Shown: positions 22,109 through 33,434 of the stretch, piece after piece
Numbering within the stretch: position 1 is the first letter of the stretch
Layout of the letters: each line of letters begins with the position of its first letter
Assembly: GCA_009760855.2 (NCBI GenBank)
Contig: WPIO01000070.1
Location: 2,040,501 to 2,104,500, forward strand
Source of the DNA: Cristatella mucedo
Lineage: Eukaryota > Bryozoa > Phylactolaemata > Cristatellidae
Direction: 5' to 3'
Length of the DNA stretch: 64,000 nt
Program-made: the position numbers and the translations under genes
The notes under the pieces: model-generated
Told to the model about the DNA's origin: nothing
Database searches by the model: none
The model's input: only the letters and a program-made list of their open reading frames with translations

Positions 22109-24205
22109 CCATCCTAGCTCTTTTAGCAAAGGAGACAGGTGCTCAAACCGCTGGGACTTGAAGACTAGCCTTGCAGCCGTATTCATAGTCCCCTGCAGTG
22201 GCCTAATAGCTTTCTTCGGCAACCCAGCCATAAGGGAATTACAATAATCAAGCCGAGACAGAACTAAGGAGCTAGTTAAATTTTTTGCAAGCCAATGTGG
22301 GAGACAGCTCCTAATCTTGGATAATGATCGGATGGGATGGCAAGCTGTAGAAGCAGACTTCGGAACGAAGCTTTTGAAATTGATGTAGCTGTCGAAAACG
22401 ACACCTAAAGTTCGAGCACATGGTGATGGTCGCACAATAGCATCCCCTATTAGAAAAGCAAAGTCTTATAATCCAGTGCCACGCTTAGGGTGTCCTATGA
22501 GCAGCAGTTCGGTTTTATCGTCATTTAATTTCAGGAAGTTTTCCTACATCCAGGATCGAATATCGGCAAGGCAGGCATTTCGTTTCTCAGTTGCTGCAGC
22601 AGATTCCGAAGGTTTGAATGACAAGTAGAACTGAGCATTGTCAGCATAGAAGTGATATCCTATTCCACGGGCCTTAATCACTTTTCCCAGAGGTTGTGTA
22701 TAAATGGAGAACAGCAAGGGACCGAGTACAGACCCTTGAGGGACTCCATATGGTGACCCTTCTCATGTCTGAGACCTGACCCCTACACGACACGGATTGA
22801 ACACGATCAGACAAGTAGGATTTAAACCATGCCAGTGCTTCGTCTGCCAGACCGAGCGTTGTTCTCAATCGTTCAAGCAGAACATCGCAATCAATGGTGT
22901 CGAAGGCAGCAGACCGATCTAGCAGAGCTAGGGCAGTGACATTCCTGTCGTCGTACCCACGTAGAATGTCATTGTCAACGCGGAGAGCAGTTTCGGTGGA
23001 GCGCTGCCTCTTGAACCCTGATTGAAATGTTTCTGACATTTTATTCTTTTCAATATGTTCAACCAACTGCTTAGCAACAATTTTTTCAAGAATCTTTGAT
23101 AAGAAAGGAAGAAGGGAAACTGGGCGATACTATGCTAGGACAGCTGGGGCTAATGCAGGTTTTTTAAGAATGGGTCTAACGATTGCCGATTTGAAGGACT
23201 TGGGGACGACCCCTTTTCCCAAAGAAGCATTATAAATCTTGGTTATGGCAGCACTAAGTTGGTTCTGCTAGTGAAGACCACAGAGATGAAGATATAGGGT
23301 CTGCAGGAGACGAGCTCTTTTTGCTATACCTTATTAAGGTAGCCACGTCGTATGCAGAAACATCTGAGAACCTTTTAAGGAAGGTCACAGGTTGAGGACC
23401 CGCGATTGCTTTAGTCGGAGGGGGCTTAATGGAGGCATGAATGTGCACAATTTTTTCAGTAAAAGCTGAAAACTTTTCGGCTGAGCCCTTAATATCTGGG
23501 GAGACCTCACAGCATTGGCCAGTAAATGGTTTATTGTCTTATAAATCTCTTAAGTGTCCGAGTGGCAGGATTTCAGTCTTCTAATGAAAAAAGAAGTCCT
23601 GGTTTTTGTAAGCTTTCGGGTGTAAACTCGAAGAAATCTTTGAAATTGACTAGATCTGCATCAGACCCCGATTTCTTGAAACGACGTTCAAGCCTACGCT
23701 TAACCCGGCCCATCTTTAGGAGTTATTTTGTAAATTTAAAGGAATCTCGACGACTTTGTACACGGACAGAACGAATGGGAGCATGCTTGTCAAGAGCACT
23801 CCCGAGTGTCATTTTCATTCCATCAGTGAGGGTATCGAAGCTGCCGGTCGAGTCTGAATGCAGATCAAGAAGACCTGAACTACAAACAGATTTCAAAAAC
23901 TTGTCCATGTCAATGCTTTGCTTTGTAATTTACGTCGTTTGACAAATTGGACATTGCCCTTTACGTACGAGGGATCAGAAACAGTAAACGAGACTGAACA
24001 ATGATCTGAGAGGGTCAGTGGGCACACCAGAAGGTCCGTGGGGAGGACATCCTTAGTGATCACGAGATCTAGAATATATCCACCGACGTTGGTGCTATGA
24101 TTAACGTGTTGGGCCGAACCAAAATTCTCCAGACAGTCAAGAAATGAGCGGACCTGGCTGTTGCTAGGGTTTTCAACGTGAATATTGAAGTCTCCTACAA
24201 TTAGT
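22109..24205 (-). pseudogene. LINE-B ORF2 (endonuclease-RT), broken
   Basis: The minus strand from 24205 gives LIVGDFNIHVENPSNSQ (EN catalytic GDFN), ILDLVITKDVLPTDLLVC and SDHCSVSFTV (EN catalytic SDH). It continues with the linker ALDKHAPIRSVRV (near 23770-23810), VTFLKRFSDVSAYDVATLI (23340-23400), the RT start HIEKNKMSETFQSGFKRQRS, motif A RSAAFDTIDCDVLLERL (the preceding Leu is Arg in LLD-x-S), ALAWFKSYLSDRVQSV, and motif C as YADN instead of YADD (near 22640-22660). The thumb and C-terminal parts follow at 22001-22435. Stops and frameshifts separate these pieces. The loss of the second catalytic Asp alone would inactivate the RT. Confidence 0.85.
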
Positions 24206-24211
24206 TACGGC

Positions 24212-25525
24212 CTGTCACACCTCAGGGCTCCATGCTTGGTCCTGTTTTTTTCACAGTTTATACTCTTCCTCTTGCCGATGTAATTGCCGAGCACAATCTA
24301 TATATATTTTCACTTCTATTTGGATGACATTCAGTTGTACCTTTTTTTGATCTCTCCCAGGTTTCAGCTCATCGAATTCTCCCAACACCATTGCTGCATG
24401 TATTGATGACATCATAGATGGCTGAAAACTTACTTAAATTTAATGGTGATATAACCAACTTACTAGTTATAGGCAAACCGAGTGTGATTCAGAAAGTGCC
24501 ATTTACCAAAGTGACCTTTGGTTAGATGACCAGCTGAGCTCCACAATCAAGTCTGCCTACTTAAAGCTACATAGCATTGCTAAAATTCCTAGAGCCACGA
24601 TGGCACACTAGGTAAGGTGGTTGCTTTTACGACCTCGTTCCCGAGGTCGTGGTTTCGATTCCTGTGGTCGGTGATCCTTTATCGCCACTGCAAGCTGTGG
24701 TGATAGCCGTAAAGGCTCTTCTGTCGCTCTACAAAAAGAGGCTGTTTAATCAGCTACGAATTTATTTAAAATTCGCGGTCCTTTAGACAGGAATACCACA
24801 TTTAAGTTGGTCCATGCATTTTTGACATCCCATCTTGACTTCTGTAACTCACTGCTTGCTTCCTCTAGCGGCCTATGCAATCAAGGAATCAGGCGTTTAT
24901 AGCTGGTGCAAAAATCTGCAGCTAGGCTTGTCTGTCATGAGTGGGCATCGCAATTGCCAAGTCACACCACTTCTTCCCGACCTGCACTAGCTTCCTGCAA
25001 AGCAAGGCATCGCCGTCAAGGTTTTGTTGCTCAGTTTTAGGTCCCTTCATTCTTTGGCTCCAGCCTATCTATCAGATTTACACACCACCAGGCCGAGCAT
25101 CACACGACCTGCTTTCGGAATCTAAATGTTTACCTATACCTCGTACAAATTTCAAATCCTTTGGATACCGTGCCTTTAGTTCGAATGCTCCCAAAGCCTG
25201 GAACTCAATCCCGACTTGTATCACGACGTCCCGTGAATTGACTATATGTAAAAGGAAATTACAAGCACACCTTATCATGAACGCATTTACTGGGTCACCG
25301 TGGTTAGTCCTTTCTGTGCTTATGCATACTGACACTGTACATGCTGCCACTGACCACACTTGCATTCTGACCCTGTGCATGTCTGCCTTAATCATGTTAT
25401 TCTTGTTGTTTACCAAGTGTGCTACCACTAAACATTCGATCGTGCTTCCTTTCCTGAAAATGTAAAGCTCCTAGAAAGAGACTGAGTTCTCTGAGGGCAC
25501 TTGATCAAATGTGTTATTATTAATT
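24212..25525 (+). mobile_element. LINE-A copy, decayed, with nested SINE-1
   Basis: It begins at the [10 protein letters not shown]-type block (24220), passes a damaged YADD region (CTATTTGGATGAC) and is interrupted by SINE-1 at 24592-24766. It resumes with the thumb and C-terminal domain (open frame 24941-25465 in a shifted frame) and ends with a damaged tail (AAAGCTCC...GGGCACTTGATC). Confidence 0.8.
24592..24766 (+). mobile_element. SINE-1 copy with exact target-site duplication
   Basis: The head has an A-box region (GATGGCACACTAGGTAAGG), a variant palindrome (GACCTCGTTCCCGAGGTC) and a B box reading GGTTTCGATTCC. The body is followed by GAGGCTGTTTAATCAGC. TAAAATTC occurs exactly on both sides (24581-24588 and 24767-24774), inside LINE-A, which marks a retroposition event younger than that LINE-A copy. 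Confidence 0.9.
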
Positions 25526-25726
25526 TATTATTAATATCCAGGTTCTGAGCTAGATTTGGCTGAGTCCAAGTTTAGGTACTGCTGGTGCTATAGTGTGTGC
25601 AAGGATAAGCCGTTACCGATATTGACGATAATATTGGCAGAAGGAGACTATGAAATGTGAAAATACATTGGCTTATGACAGACCTTCACATAAATCTTTC
25701 TTTATGGTTTCTAGTATATGTGCGTG

Positions 25727-25751
25727 CGTGCGTGTGTGTATGTGTGCGTGC

Positions 25752-25806
<55 letters not shown>
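25727..25806 (+). repeat. (TG)n microsatellite at LINE-B 3' end
   Basis: TGCG/TGTG units then a pure (TG)n run end exactly where the reversed LINE-B 3' end (TATGTATCTTTGTCTGTAACTCC) begins. The CVCV/HTHT peptides it encodes are artefacts of the dinucleotide repeat. Confidence 0.9.
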
Positions 25807-25811
<5 letters not shown>

Positions 25812-26880
25812 ATCTTTGTCTGTAACTCCACAAAGCCACAAAGACTATGCAGGTCGTGCGCAATAGAGGTTTTTAGAGTGAACTCACAGCTTACACGGCT
25901 TTCGGTGCAAATTTGGTAGCCACCAATGTTCATCTCAAGCAACAATGAGAAAGTTGGAAGCATAGCTGAGTCAGGAGAGCAGTTGAGGTAGTGAGTGGCA
26001 CGGAAGTAGCAGCTCAGGACTGCTGAAAGGATGTGCCAGAGTCGGCAGTAGGAGAGTAGTTGTTGTTGCCTAAGAATTGTATAAGGACCTGCAGAGCTAA
26101 AGCTCTTATCGCCAACGATCTTTAAGCTGAGGGGTGGAGCAGCTAATTTATTGTCCATACAGGACCTGAGGGCACGATTAGGTTGAAACTGGTGCAGCAG
26201 TTCAGCTAGGTAGGGAGGAGCCAAGCCATGGCAGGCCTTGGGGGTCATCCAAAGAACTTTGCTCTGTATTCGTTGATCAACCGGCAGCCATCCTAGCTCT
26301 TTTAGCAAAGGAGACACGTGGTCAAACCTCTGGGACTTGAAAAATAGCCTTGCCGCCATATTCATAGGCAGCTGCAGTGGCCTAGCTACTTTCTTCGGTA
26401 GCCCAGCCAAATGGCAATTTCAATAATCACGCCGAGAGAAAACTAAGGAGTTAGGTAAATCTTTTGCAAGCCACTGTGGAAGACAGCTCCTAATCTTGGA
26501 TAGGGATATGACGTTATGACTAGCTGTAGACGCAGTCTTCTGAATGAAGCTTTTAAAATTTACGCATCTGTCGCAAACGACACCTGAATTTCGAGCACTT
26601 GGTGAAGGTCGCACAACAGCATCACCTATTACTAGAGCGAAGCCTTTTAATCTAGCTACATGCTTAGGGTGTCCTATGAGCATCAGTTCGGTTTGTAATA
26701 ATAATAATAATAATAATAATGCACTTGATAAAGCACCCTCAGAGATCTCAATCTTTATCGTCATTCAGTTTCAAGAAGTTTTTTGGTATCTAGAATTGAA
26801 TGTCGGCAAGGCAAGCATTCAGTTTATTAGTTGCTGCAAAAGATTCTGGCGGTGGCTGACCCCTGTTTCCACTTGAATTC
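25807..26880 (-). mobile_element. LINE-B copy with nested LINE-A tail
   Basis: From the 3' end at 25807 it extends through the C-terminal domain (minus frame: QPNRALRSCMDNKLAAPPL, LGWLPVDQRIQSKVL, MAGLPKKVARPLQL) and the thumb (DAVVRPSPSARNSGVVCDR) to the region upstream of it, ending near 26870. It is interrupted at 26695-26752 by a LINE-A tail. Frameshifts are present. Confidence 0.8.
26695..26752 (-). mobile_element. 58-bp LINE-A tail insertion inside LINE-B
   Basis: Only (AAT)n, GCACTTGATAAAGCACCCTC and part of the inner stem are present, inserted between CGGTTT and TTTATCGTC of LINE-B. In the uninterrupted copy at 22.5 kb these join as CGGTTTTATCG. This is the shortest LINE-A insertion seen in the window. 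Confidence 0.85.
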
Positions 26881-27699
26881 AGACAACTCCTTACTGAGGT
26901 CACGGCCTGACCCAGATTACAGCTGTAGTATCAATATTTAGGGTATCGACGTGCTCTCCTAAAAGATTTTACTGCAATCACGTTTACTCATAAAAGATCT
27001 GGAAGAGAATCGTGCCACACTTCCAAGAGATCTACGTAACTTGCTGGTAATCTTTACTAAGATCTGCATTGCCCTGAAGGTCAGTATTAACCCAAGGCAG
27101 AGCACATGGAATAGACAACAGTTAATATTGTTCGAACGTGCTGGATTTGAGCAGCTGGTGTAATCATTAAGATCCCCAGCCCCCACCTGTTTAAATGGCT
27201 AGCATAAGCATGTCACAAGGCAGACTGCAGGGAAGTGATTTGGTTCCTACGGTCTAGGGTAGGCCTTAGTAAATAGCCCAAAAACACCACTCTTTTTGTT
27301 ATAAAGAACTTTGCTACTTACCCCTTGCATATTTACAACGTTTGTTGTGGTAAGTTCCAATAGGTCTGTGCACCTTTTAAGAAGAACTGTGAGGCCAATG
27401 TTTAGCTGACTGCTGGCCTTTTCAGGCTGGGAAGTAGAATTAGCCTTTAGGATTTGAATACTTAATGCTTGATTGAGTTGAGTTGAAGTTGAGAGAAAAG
27501 AAGTAGAGAGAAGTACTTGTAGTGGGACAGCGGTGCTTGTAGTACTGACAGCAGTGGTGATATGGACTCCCAGTCCATTCCATGTAAACTTTTAACGATT
27601 GGGACATAACTTATTGCATGCCATTATAACTCAGGAACTGCAAATGATATCTCGGCTGGTGGGCGATTTAGCATGCCAATTTTCTCAAAAGCAACACAG
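26881..27699. other. unassigned region
   Basis: No family similarity is established. Minus-strand frames around 26959-27186 and 27290-27360 are open for short stretches (one reads NVVNMQGVSSKVLYN). They could be a 5' LINE part or unrelated sequence; this is not decided. Confidence 0.3.
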
Positions 27700-28002
27700 T
27701 AATAATGCAGATTCTCTGTGCTTTTGCATGTGAACATGTGTGTATGTGTATGTATCTGTGTGTGTTTGTGGGCGCACCTGTATGCGTCTGTGTATCTATG
27801 TGCGTGTTTGTGCGTATGTTGCATGTCTGAGCAAGCTTGCATGTAAGCATGCGATCACCAACAGATTTCATCTCAAGCAACACTAGAAAGTGGGAAGCAT
27901 AGCTGAGTCTGCGGGGCAATCAGGGAAGTAAGTGACATGAAAGTAGTAGCCTAGGTCGCCTGGAAAGAGTATGTGCCACAGTCGGCAACAGGAGAGTACA
28001 TG
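27700..28002 (-). mobile_element. LINE-B 3' fragment with degenerate TG tract
   Basis: An impure TG/TA-rich tract (about 27724-27830) borders a reversed LINE-B 3' UTR piece (block with AAAGTGGGAAGCATAGCTGAGTC at 27893-27910). The piece is truncated at about 28000, where a LINE-A tail starts. Confidence 0.6.
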
Positions 28003-28511
28003 TTAATGATGATAATAATAATAATGCACTTGATCAGGCACCCTCAAAGAACTCAATCTCTTTCTAGGTGCTTTGCATTTGCTGCAAAGGAAAACACAAT
28101 TGAATGGCGAGGAATATCATGCTTGATAAACAACATGAACAACATAGTTAGGGGGTGACATGCACAGGGTCGCATGCAAATGTGGTTATTGGCACTATGC
28201 ACAGTGTCAGCATGCATAAGTACATGAAGGTCGAATCACAGGGATCCACTAAATGCTCTCCTAAATTGGTGCGTTATTTTAAGTTCTTTTTAAATGTGGT
28301 CAATTCTGGGGACGTTCTGATGCAAGTCGGGAGTGAGTTCCAGGCTTTGGGAGCATAATAGCTAAATGCTCGGTCTCCAAAGGATTTGAGGTTTGTACCA
28401 GGTATAGGTAAACTGTTGGATTCCGAAAAGTGGGTGGTACGATGCTTGGCCTAGTGGGGGAGTAGATCTGAGAGACAGGCTGGAGCCAAAGAATGAAGTG
28501 ACCTAAAAGTA

Positions 28512-28693
28512 AAATTAGTTAATTTAAATAGTTAATTTAATATAGTTAATAGTAGTTAATAATAATAATGATAGTATTAATATATTGTTAATCGACCAAT
28601 TAGTTAATTATTATTAATTATTTATATATTGATATATTAATATTAATAATAGTTGATTTAAAGTTAGTTGGTTAGTTAATAAAGTTAGCTACA
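28512..28693. repeat. AT-rich low-complexity insertion in LINE-A
   Basis: A stretch built from GTTAATT/TAATAATA-like motifs separates two adjacent parts of the same reversed LINE-A copy (GACCTAAAAGT before, ACAAAACCTTGAAG after). It is not a recognisable element and probably arose by local slippage. Confidence 0.6.
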
Positions 28694-28918
28694 AAACCTT
28701 GAAGTCGATCCGTTGCTTGACTGGGAGCCCGTGCAAGTCGGCGAGAATTTTTGAAATGTGGCAACTGCGCTGCTCACGACAGACAAGCCTGGCTGCAGAG
28801 TTTTACACCAGCTGCAATCGCCTGATTGCACATGCTGGTAGGCCAGTAGGCAGAGGGTTGCAGAAGTCAAGACAGGATGTCAGGAATGCATGGACCAACA
28901 TAGACTTGGTATCCTTAT

Positions 28919-29183
28919 CTAGGACAGCATTTAGTGGGTCCCTGTGATTCGTCCTTCATGTGCTTATGCGAGCTGACACTGTGCATGCTGCCACTAACCA
29001 CATTTGCATGCTGACCTTGTGCATGTCACCCCTAACCATATTATTCATTTCGTTTGTTATTCAAGCATGATTTTACTTACCATTCAATTGCATTTCACTT
29101 TACAGCAAATGTAAAGCACATAGAGAGATTAAGTTCTCTGAGGGTGCTTAATCAAGTGAATTATTATTATTATTATTATTAAC
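28919..29183 (+). mobile_element. LINE-A 3' end nested in an opposite-strand LINE-A
   Basis: It starts at AGGACAGCATTTAGTGGG, the last codons of the ORF (RTAFSGSL), contains the complete 3' UTR and ends with the stem AAAGCACA/GGTGCTTA and (ATT)n. The host LINE-A sequence CCTTATCTAAACAAGCCCG is split exactly at this point. Confidence 0.85.
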
Positions 29184-30020
29184 AAGCCCGAATTTTAGCA
29201 ATTCTATATAGCTGAAGTAGGCAGATTTGACTGTGGCGCTGATGTGGTCGTTTAACGAGAGGTCACTTTGGAGCATGACACCTAGATTTCGAGCTGATTC
29301 AGCAGGAGCTATGCTGGCAGAGCCAATTTTGAGCGTCAGCCTTTCCAATTTCAGAATCACACTGGATTTGCCCTCAACTAGTATGTTAGTTTTATCATCG
29401 TTAAGTTATAGAAAATTCGCTGCCATCCATGTGCGGATGTCATCAATACATGGTGCAAGTGAGTTGAGAGAATTCGAGGTGCTCGAAGGCTGGGAGGCAT
29501 CAAAGCAAAGGTGCAACTGAGTGTCATCTGCATAGAAGTGAAAACTTAGATTGTGCTTGGCAATCACATCACCAAGAGGGAGAGTATGAACCGTGAAAAG
29601 AACCGGACCTAGCATGGAGCCCTGAGGTACCCCATGTTTCAGAGGTACCTCGGTCGATCTTGGTCCATTCATGTCAATACTCTGGAGTCTCCCACTGAGA
29701 TAGGACCTGAACCATACAGAGCAGTGCCAGTGATGGCTAGGCGAGATGAGAGGTGCTCTAGACGAACTTTGTGATCGATAGTATAAAAGCTGCCGAAAGA
29801 TCGAGCAAAACAAGTAGATACACTCTACCCATGTCTGCATTCCTAAGTAGGTAGTTGTACACCCTAAGCAATGGTAACTCTGTGTAGTGATCAGCTCTAA
29901 AGCCAGACTGGAACTTACTAGCAAGGTTTGTAGTTTTGAAATATGAGTTCAGCTTGTATGCCAGTACCAGTTCCAGTGTCTTTGATAGGAATGGTAGAGG
30001 GAGACTGGGCGGTACATACG

Positions 30021-30172
30021 AGTTCTGGAATTGGTTCCTGAGTCAATTGCCTGCAGAGCAATAGCCTCTGTCATTAGTGGTCTTAAGCTGAGGGATGGAA
30101 CGACTAATTAGTTGTAGCTATATGACCTGTGGTCAGTAGTCTGAAACTGGAGCTGCAGTTCAGTAAATGGCT
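30021..30172 (-). mobile_element. LINE-B fragment
   Basis: A reversed C-terminal piece (equivalents of SSAGPRLWNSL and VDNKLAVPF at nucleotide level), about 150 bp and quite diverged, squeezed between two LINE-A copies. Confidence 0.5.
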
Positions 30173-30202
30173 GCTTCACACTGTCAGCAATGCTGACATA
30201 TT

Positions 30203-30525
30203 AATGGAACTAATTCCTGACTTCCGTCACAAGATTTCCTGACTTAACCACATGTAAAAAGGAATTAAAAATTTAGGTCAGCATTTTGTGGGTCCCTCTG
30301 ATTCGTCCTTTATGTGGTTATGCTTGCTGACACGGTTACAAGCTGCCACTGACCACACTTGCATGCCGACCCTGTACATGTCACCCCTAACCATGCTATC
30401 CCTATTGTTTATCAAGCATGATACCACTCACCATTCGACCGTGTTTTCTTTCCAACAAATATAAAGTGCCTACAAAGAGATGGAGTTCTCTGATGGCACT
30501 TAATCAATTGTATTATTAATATAGT
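30203..30525 (+). mobile_element. LINE-A 3' end
   Basis: It contains the last ORF codons, the 3' UTR and the paired variant tail AAAGTGCC (30463-30470) with GGCACTTA (30495-30502), then an ATT-rich end. Confidence 0.8.
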
Positions 30526-30599
30526 TATTGTTTACGTAGCAGTGCCAAAATTTGGGTCAGCTCAGACAGGGCTACTACATCCAAAGTTACATACACTTT

Positions 30600-31010
30600 T
30601 ATATATTTTAAACTTCTGTAATTTGCTTCTCACCGATCTACCGGACTATGCAGTCACCCCTTACAGTTTGTGCAGAGATCTCTGACTAGGCTTTCTTGTC
30701 AGGATTATGGCAGATGCCAAGTTACACAACGTTACGCTACCGACCTCATGACTTCTCATGTTTGCCAGCATTTAAAAATAAGCTAGAAAGGAAAGTGCTT
30801 CGCAGAAGCACGAGATGGGCCCCAGCTGTTTTTGCTATTTCTGCTTATAGGTACTGATGCTGTGTAAGTTACCACTAACTATATATATTAGAGGATGACA
30901 ACGGGCTTGTTACCTCTAACCATATTTCACTTGATAGCATCGTGTAATTGTTCAAACTACCTTGACAACATGCACTCTCTGTCTAGAAAGAGATGAATAA
31001 TAACATGTAC
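30600..31010 (+). mobile_element. LINE-A2 3' part, strongly diverged
   Basis: It follows the LINE-A order (TTCTGTAATTTGCTTCTCACCGATCTACC..., then AGCTGC-like QNS block, then a 3' UTR-like end) but with many substitutions and an internal deletion. Assignment rests on order and scattered identity only. Confidence 0.4.
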
Positions 31011-31017
31011 TATTTAA

Positions 31018-32033
31018 AGCATACTTTATAAAGCGCCCTCACAGAACTCATTGTGTTTTAAGGCAATTTACATTTGCTACGTAGGACAAACGATCGAGTT
31101 GTCAGTAGTAGAACTCAATAGACAACCAGAATAACATGGTCAGGGGTGACATGGTCTCAGCATGAAAGTCCTGTAATGGCAGTATACACAGTGGCAGCTC
31201 GCAGAAGGACATATAGGACGAATCACAGTCACCCGGTAAAAGCTATAATAATAATAATAATATTGCTCTTGATAAAGCGCCCTCAGAGAACTTAATCTCT
31301 TTCTAGGCGCTTTACATTTGTTGCAAAGTGATATGCAATAGAATAGTAAGTAAAATCATGCTTGAAAAACAAACAAAATGAATAATATGGTTAGGGGTGA
31401 CATGCACAGGGTCAGCATGCAAATGTGGTTAGTGGCAGCATGCACAGTGTCAGCAAGCATAAGCACATCAAGGACGAATCACAGGGGCCCACTAAATGCT
31501 GTCGTAAATAGGTGTGTTTTTAAGTTTCTTTTAAATTTGGTCAGGTCAGGGGGTGTTCTGACACAGGTCGGTAGGGAGTTCCAGGCTTTGGAAGCATACG
31601 AGCTAAATGCACGGTCTCCAAAGGATTTAAGGTTTGTACGAGGTACTTCCAGACTGTTGGATTCCGAAAAGCGAGTGGTACGATGCTTGGCCTGAATGGG
31701 TAGTATATCTGAAAGATAGGCTGGAGCCATAGAATGAAGAGACCTAAAAGTGAGCGACAAAACCTGAACCATGGGTGCGTTTTTAGTTTCTTTTTAATTG
31801 CCATCAAGTCAGGAGATGCCGTGACCCAAGTCGGAGTGAGTTCCAGGCTTTGGGGGCCCATGAACTAAAGGCACTGTCACCGAAGGATTTGAGCTTTGTA
31901 CTAGGTAAACTGTTACATGCCGAAAGGCAGGTGGTACCATGCTTAGCCTGGTGGGGCAGTAGATCTGATAGGTAGGCTTAAGCCAGCGAATTAAGTGACC
32001 TAGAAGTGAGTGACCAAACCTTGAAGTGATGCA
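31018..32033 (-). mobile_element. LINE-A copy (older) with nested younger LINE-A
   Basis: The tail and 3' UTR lie at 31018-31243. The copy resumes at 31772 (GGGTGCGTTTTTAGTTTCTTT, the expected next segment) and continues to about 32033. The younger copy fills the gap. Confidence 0.7.
31244..31771 (-). mobile_element. LINE-A 3' part nested in older LINE-A
   Basis: It runs from the (AAT)n tail with perfect stem AAAGCGCC/GGCGCTTT through the 3' UTR and the C-terminal codons (minus frame: SFGDRAF, NSLPTCVRTPPDLTKFKRN) to VLSLTFRSLHSMAPAYLSD. It ends abruptly at the join to the older copy. Confidence 0.8.
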
Positions 32034-33205
32034 TAATAATAATAATTATAATAATAATAACAATAACAACAATAATAATGATAATAATAATAATAATGAT
32101 GCACTTGATAAAGCACCCTCAGAGAACTCAATCTCTTCCTAGGTGCTTGACATTTGCTGCAAAGAGAAACTCGATTGAATCATGAGCAATATCATGCTTG
32201 GTAAACAACATGAACGACGTGGTTAGAGGTGACATGCACAGGGTCAGCATGCAAATGTGGTTAGTGGCAGCATGCACAGTGTTAGCACACATAAGCACAT
32301 CAAGGACAAATCACAGGGACCCAGTAAATGATGTCCTGAATAGGTGCGTTTTTTAGTTTTTTTTTAAGTTTGGTCAAATCAGGGGATGTTCTGAAGCAAG
32401 TCAGGAGTGAGTTCCAAGCTTTGGGAGCATATGAACTAAATGCTCGGTCTCCAAAGGATTTGAGGTTTGTACGAGGTAGTGGATTCCGTTGGATTCCAAA
32501 AAGCTGTTGGTACGATGGCCTGGTGGGGGAGTAGATCCGAGAGATAGGCTGGAGCCAAAGAATGAAGTGTCCTCAAAGTGAGCGACAAAACTTTGAAGTC
32601 GATCTGTTGCTTGACTGGTAGCCAGTGCAGGTCGGCGAGAAGTGGTGTGATGTGGCAATTGCGATGCTTACGACAGACAGGCCTAGCTGCAGAGTTTTGC
32701 ACAAGCTGTAATCGCCTGATTGGACATGGTGGTAGGCCAGCAAGCATTGAGTTCCAGAAGTCAAGTCGGGATGTCAGAAATGCATGGACCAACTTAGACG
32801 TGATATCCTTATCTAAACATGCCTGTATTTTAGCAATATTATGTAGCTGAAAGTAGTCAGCTTCGACTGTGGAGCTAATGTGGTCGTCTAACGTGAGGTC
32901 ACTTTGGAACATGACACCTAAATTTTGAGCTGATTCAGCAGGAGATATGTTGGCAGAGCCAATTTCGAGCGTCAGCCTTTCCAATTTCTGAATCACACTA
33001 GGTTTTCCTATAACTAGTAAGTTAGTTTTATCATCGTTTAGATTAAGAAAATGTACTGCCATCCATGTGGTGATGTCATCAATACATGCAGCAAGTGACA
33101 TGCATGGCTTGACTGATAGCCAGTGCATGTCGGGAGAAGTGGTGTGATGTGGCAACTGCGACACTCACAACAGACAAGCCTGGCTCGAGAGTTTCGCAAG
33201 AAGTA
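32034..33205 (-). mobile_element. LINE-A copy with long (AAT)n tail
   Basis: A tail of AAT/AAC units (32034-32098), the paired variant stem (minus sense AAGCACC/GGTGCTTT), the 3' UTR, then the ORF end. The minus frame 32436-33164 reads SLAACIDDITTWMAVHFLNLNDDKTNLLVIG, RLTLEIGSANISPAESAQNLGVMFQSDL and SRLDFWNSMLAGLPPCPIRRLQLVQNSAA in consecutive blocks. A short rearranged repeat of the TGYQS-region block lies at 33107-33205. Confidence 0.85.
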
Positions 33206-33434
33206 ATCTTCAGACGGCATAATAATCCAATGTTTTAATAAGCAGAACTGTTGGTATTACATACCAACCTGAAGTAGTTCCTGGTTTTGTCCCTTGCAGT
33301 GCCTCAGACTTGTTATCTTCAATGTAGAATTGTGAGCTTTCGATATTTGGGAGAGTACGACCAAGATTTAAGATCCCAGCTTATCGTGTACCCTGATATT
33401 CATGACGGTCTCTTCCTTGTCGTACACTCTGATA

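Larger units (their letters stand above)
20790..24205 (-). mobile_element. LINE-B, longest copy, split by LINE-A
   Basis: Two blocks, 20790-21303 and 22109-24205, join across a nested LINE-A at the family sequence CCGGCAGCCAT/CCTAGCTCTTTTAG; CCAT is present on both sides as a possible 4-bp target duplication. Read on the minus strand from 24205 it shows GDFNIH and SDHCSV of the EN domain, the linker, the RT and the C-terminal domain, and it ends with GGAGTTACAGACGGAGATACA at about 20800. Total LINE-B length here is about 2.6 kb. Confidence 0.85.
28003..30020 (-). mobile_element. LINE-A copy with two internal insertions
   Basis: It starts with an (AAT)n tail and the stem AAAGCACC/GGTGCCT (minus sense) and runs through the 3' UTR and C-terminal region. 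It is interrupted by AT-rich filler (28512-28693) and by a forward LINE-A 3' end (28919-29183). It continues through the thumb (GSASIAPAESARNLGVMLQSDLS), YADDTQLHL (29.53 kb), [13 protein letters not shown] (29.6 kb) and AAFDTIDH-equivalent sequence to the RT start near 30015. Confidence 0.85.

Noticed and set aside
25650-25919. ORFs rich in Cys-Val on the plus strand
   Set aside because: Product of the (TG)n tract.
28003-29183. Twin-priming inversion of one LINE-A copy
   Set aside because: The reversed part has its own 3' tail and continues on the far side of the forward piece, so it is a nested insertion of a second copy.
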